In this document: one piece after another, positions 62,517 to 64,000 of the stretch
Layout of the letters: the number at the start of each line of letters is the position of its first letter
How positions within the stretch are numbered: position 1 is the first letter of the stretch
Source of the DNA: Blautia schinkii DSM 10518
GTDB taxonomy: Bacteria > Bacillota > Clostridia > Lachnospirales > Lachnospiraceae
Length of the DNA: 64,000 bases
Reading direction: 5' to 3'
Assembly: GCA_000702025.1 (NCBI GenBank)
Contig: KL370850.1
Coordinates: 162,359-226,358 of the forward strand
Notes under the pieces: model-generated
What the model was told of the DNA's origin: nothing
Database searches by the model: none
Seen by the model: only the letters and a program-made list of their open reading frames with translations
Program-made: the position numbers and the translations under genes

Positions 62517-63452
62517 TTACCCAATTTGCTTAGCAACTTCCTCAGCAAAGTTCTCTTCTCTCTTCTCAATACCTTCTCCTGTTTCGAAGCGTACGAAGCC
62601 TTTGATAGTAATCTTTGCGTTGTTAGCCTTAGCAACCTCTTCTACGTATTTTGCGACAGCCTGTTTGCCGTCTTCTGCTTTTACGTAAACCTGGTCGAGC
62701 AGGCAGATTTCCTTAAGCTCTTTGTTGATACGACCGTTTACCATGCCCTGGATAACCTTCTCTGGCTTGGAGGACTCTTTCGGGTCGTTCATGATCTGAG
62801 CAAGAAGGATTTCTTTCTCATGTGCGATATAGTCGTCGCTGATCTCGTCGCGGCTGGTGTACAGCGGCTTGAGAGCTGCAATCTGCATAGCGATGTTCTT
62901 AGCCATCTCTTTCACTGCGTCGTTTACAACATCAGTCTCAACGTCTACAAGAACGCCGATCTTTCCGCCCATATGTGTGTAGGAAGCAACGAAACCGTTC
63001 TCCTCTTTCACCTGAACGAATCTTCTGATGTTCATGTTCTCGCCGATCACTGCGATCTGAGCTGCAAGAGCTTCTTTTACAGTCTTGGTGTTGTCTAAGG
63101 ACCAAGCTTCTGCAAGGAAAGCGTCGATGTCGGCTGCGCTGGTTGTCAGAGCCTGTGCTGCAACGTCTGCAACGTAGGTCTGGAATTTCTCATTTTTAGC
63201 AACGAAGTCTGTCTCAGCGTTCACTTCAACTACAACTGCGTTCTTGCCGTCTTCAGCTACTAAAGTCTTGCAAAGACCTTCTGCTGCTACACGGCTTGCT
63301 TTCTTCTGTGCGGTAGCGAGACCTTTTTCACGAAGGAACTCTACTGCTTTATCCATATCGCCGTCTGTCTGTGTAAGAGCTTTCTTACAGTCCATCATTC
63401 CGGCGCCGGTCATTTCTCTTAACTCTTTTACCTGTGCTGCTGTAATAGCCAT
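62517..63452 (-). CDS. tsf: Translation elongation factor Ts
   Basis: 311 residues. N-terminal EF-Ts signature KELREMTGAGMMDCKKALTQTDGDMDKAVEFLREKGL (8-45) and the core FVAKNEKF and IGVLVDVETD motifs. It exchanges GDP for GTP on EF-Tu in the cytoplasm. AGGAGG before the ATG. Follows rpsB by 36 bases, the standard bacterial order. Codon use is biased as for highly expressed genes. Confidence 0.97.
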   Translation of the reverse strand: MAITAAQVKELREMTGAGMMDCKKALTQTDGDMDKAVEFLREKGLATAQKKASRVAAEGLCKTLVAEDGKNAVVVEVNAETDFVAKNEKFQTYVADVAAQALTTSAADIDAFLAEAWSLDNTKTVKEALAAQIAVIGENMNIRRFVQVKEENGFVASYTHMGGKIGVLVDVETDVVNDAVKEMAKNIAMQIAALKPLYTSRDEISDDYIAHEKEILLAQIMNDPKESSKPEKVIQGMVNGRINKELKEICLLDQVYVKAEDGKQAVAKYVEEVAKANNAKITIKGFVRFETGEGIEKREENFAEEVAKQIG

Positions 63453-63488
63453 TTTATTGTCCTCCTGAATTTTAATCGTTACTGTCTA

Positions 63489-64000
63489 TTATTCTGCTGT
63501 TTCCTGTGCGAATTCTTCGGACTCTGCCTCGATTTCGCCGTCAGCTTCTGTAGTTCCCTGTTTTGCTTCGATCACAGCGTCTGCCATTTTGGAAACGATT
63601 AATTTCACTGCACGGATAGCGTCGTCGTTGCCCGGGATTACATAATCCAGTTCTTCCGGATCACAGTTAGTGTCACAGATACCGATTAACGGGATTCCTA
63701 AAGTATGAGCTTCCTGTACGCAGATTCTTTCCTTCTTCGGGTCTACGATGAAGATTGCGTCCGGGATTCTCTTCATTTCTTTGATTCCGCCCAGGTTCTT
63801 CTGGAGCTTGGACATCTCTTTTCTTAATTCGATAACTTCTTTCTTAGGCAGAACATCGAAGGTTCCGTCAGCTTCCATAGCTTCGATCTGTTTCAGTCTT
63901 GCAATACGGCTCTGGATGGTCTTGAAGTTGGTCAGCATACCGCCTAACCATCTCTCGTTTACATAGTACATTCCGCAGCGCTCTGCTTCTGTCTTGATTG
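63489..64000 (-). CDS. rpsB: 30S ribosomal protein S2, 5' end beyond window edge
   Basis: About 170 codons of the C-terminal part. ERCGMYYVNERWLGGMLTNF and DAIFIVDPKKE with IPLIGICDTNCDPEELDYVIPGNDDA are S2 signatures; the frame continues through the right edge without a start, so the true start is outside. The tail is acidic (TEADGEIEAESEEFAQETAE). First gene of the rpsB-tsf operon as usual. Confidence 0.97.
   Translation of the reverse strand, partial: IKTEAERCGMYYVNERWLGGMLTNFKTIQSRIARLKQIEAMEADGTFDVLPKKEVIELRKEMSKLQKNLGGIKEMKRIPDAIFIVDPKKERICVQEAHTLGIPLIGICDTNCDPEELDYVIPGNDDAIRAVKLIVSKMADAVIEAKQGTTEADGEIEAESEEFAQETAE

Overview
The window looks like a chromosome segment from an anaerobic Firmicute, most likely a Lachnospiraceae-type Clostridia. 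The grounds are the gene content (cysteine-rich KTR protein beside a MarR regulator and paired ABC exporters, ECF sigma factor with a DUF4179-type anti-sigma protein, LytTR/DUF3021 pair, many AGGAGG-type ribosome sites) and the protein sequence style. The genus cannot be read from sequence alone. No rRNA, tRNA, phage, transposase or CRISPR array was found. Layout, left to right. (1) 1-5.4 kb: a P-loop ATPase cut by the window edge, small unknown genes, a GNAT acetyltransferase, a type I toxin-antitoxin locus of the Hol-Tox/TxpA kind at 3.15-3.48 kb, and an ECF sigma/anti-sigma operon. (2) 5.4-18.4 kb: two ABC-2 transporter operons (one with LytTR and DUF3021, one with a TetR regulator), an inositol-dehydrogenase-like oxidoreductase, a membrane glycerophosphodiesterase, a MerR-methyltransferase fusion, and rfbA-rfbB-rfbD for dTDP-rhamnose, whose promoter carries a perfect dyad in a 19-bp spacer. 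(3) 18.5-34.9 kb: a hybrid histidine kinase with a solute-binding lipoprotein; then an operon of a REC-GGDEF-EAL-GGDEF protein and two very large hybrid kinases, divergent from an XRE-type regulator. (4) 34.9-45.8 kb: a ten-gene, leftward exopolysaccharide operon: VTC-domain protein, DUF4956, CotH kinase, a 73-residue membrane protein, MBOAT acyltransferase, DHHW/AlgJ-like protein, ComEC-type metallo-hydrolase, PilZ cellulose synthase, GH5 glucanase and a membrane protein. It resembles Clostridia acetylated-cellulose (ccs-like) loci. Its predicted promoter holds eleven G residues between the -35 and -10 boxes, a classic arrangement for phase variation. (5) 46.0-50.3 kb: a divergent membrane diguanylate cyclase, then an EAL phosphodiesterase translationally coupled to a CarH-like B12-binding protein (W-x9-EH and ExHxxG motifs). 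(6) 50.6-59.3 kb: an esterase / stand-alone adenylation domain / GNAT operon with a 17-bp tandem repeat in front of the adenylation gene and a divergent HxlR regulator; then MarR, KTR, a heterodimeric ABC exporter and a CorA-like transporter. (7) 59.3-64 kb: another diguanylate cyclase with a receiver lacking its phospho-acceptor, a small kinase, tsf, and rpsB cut by the right edge. Overall theme: four c-di-GMP synthesis/breakdown proteins and a PilZ-regulated polysaccharide synthase lie within about 30 kb. The inferred picture is a surface-polysaccharide control region in which light or B12 status, two-component signals and possibly promoter slippage set exopolysaccharide output.
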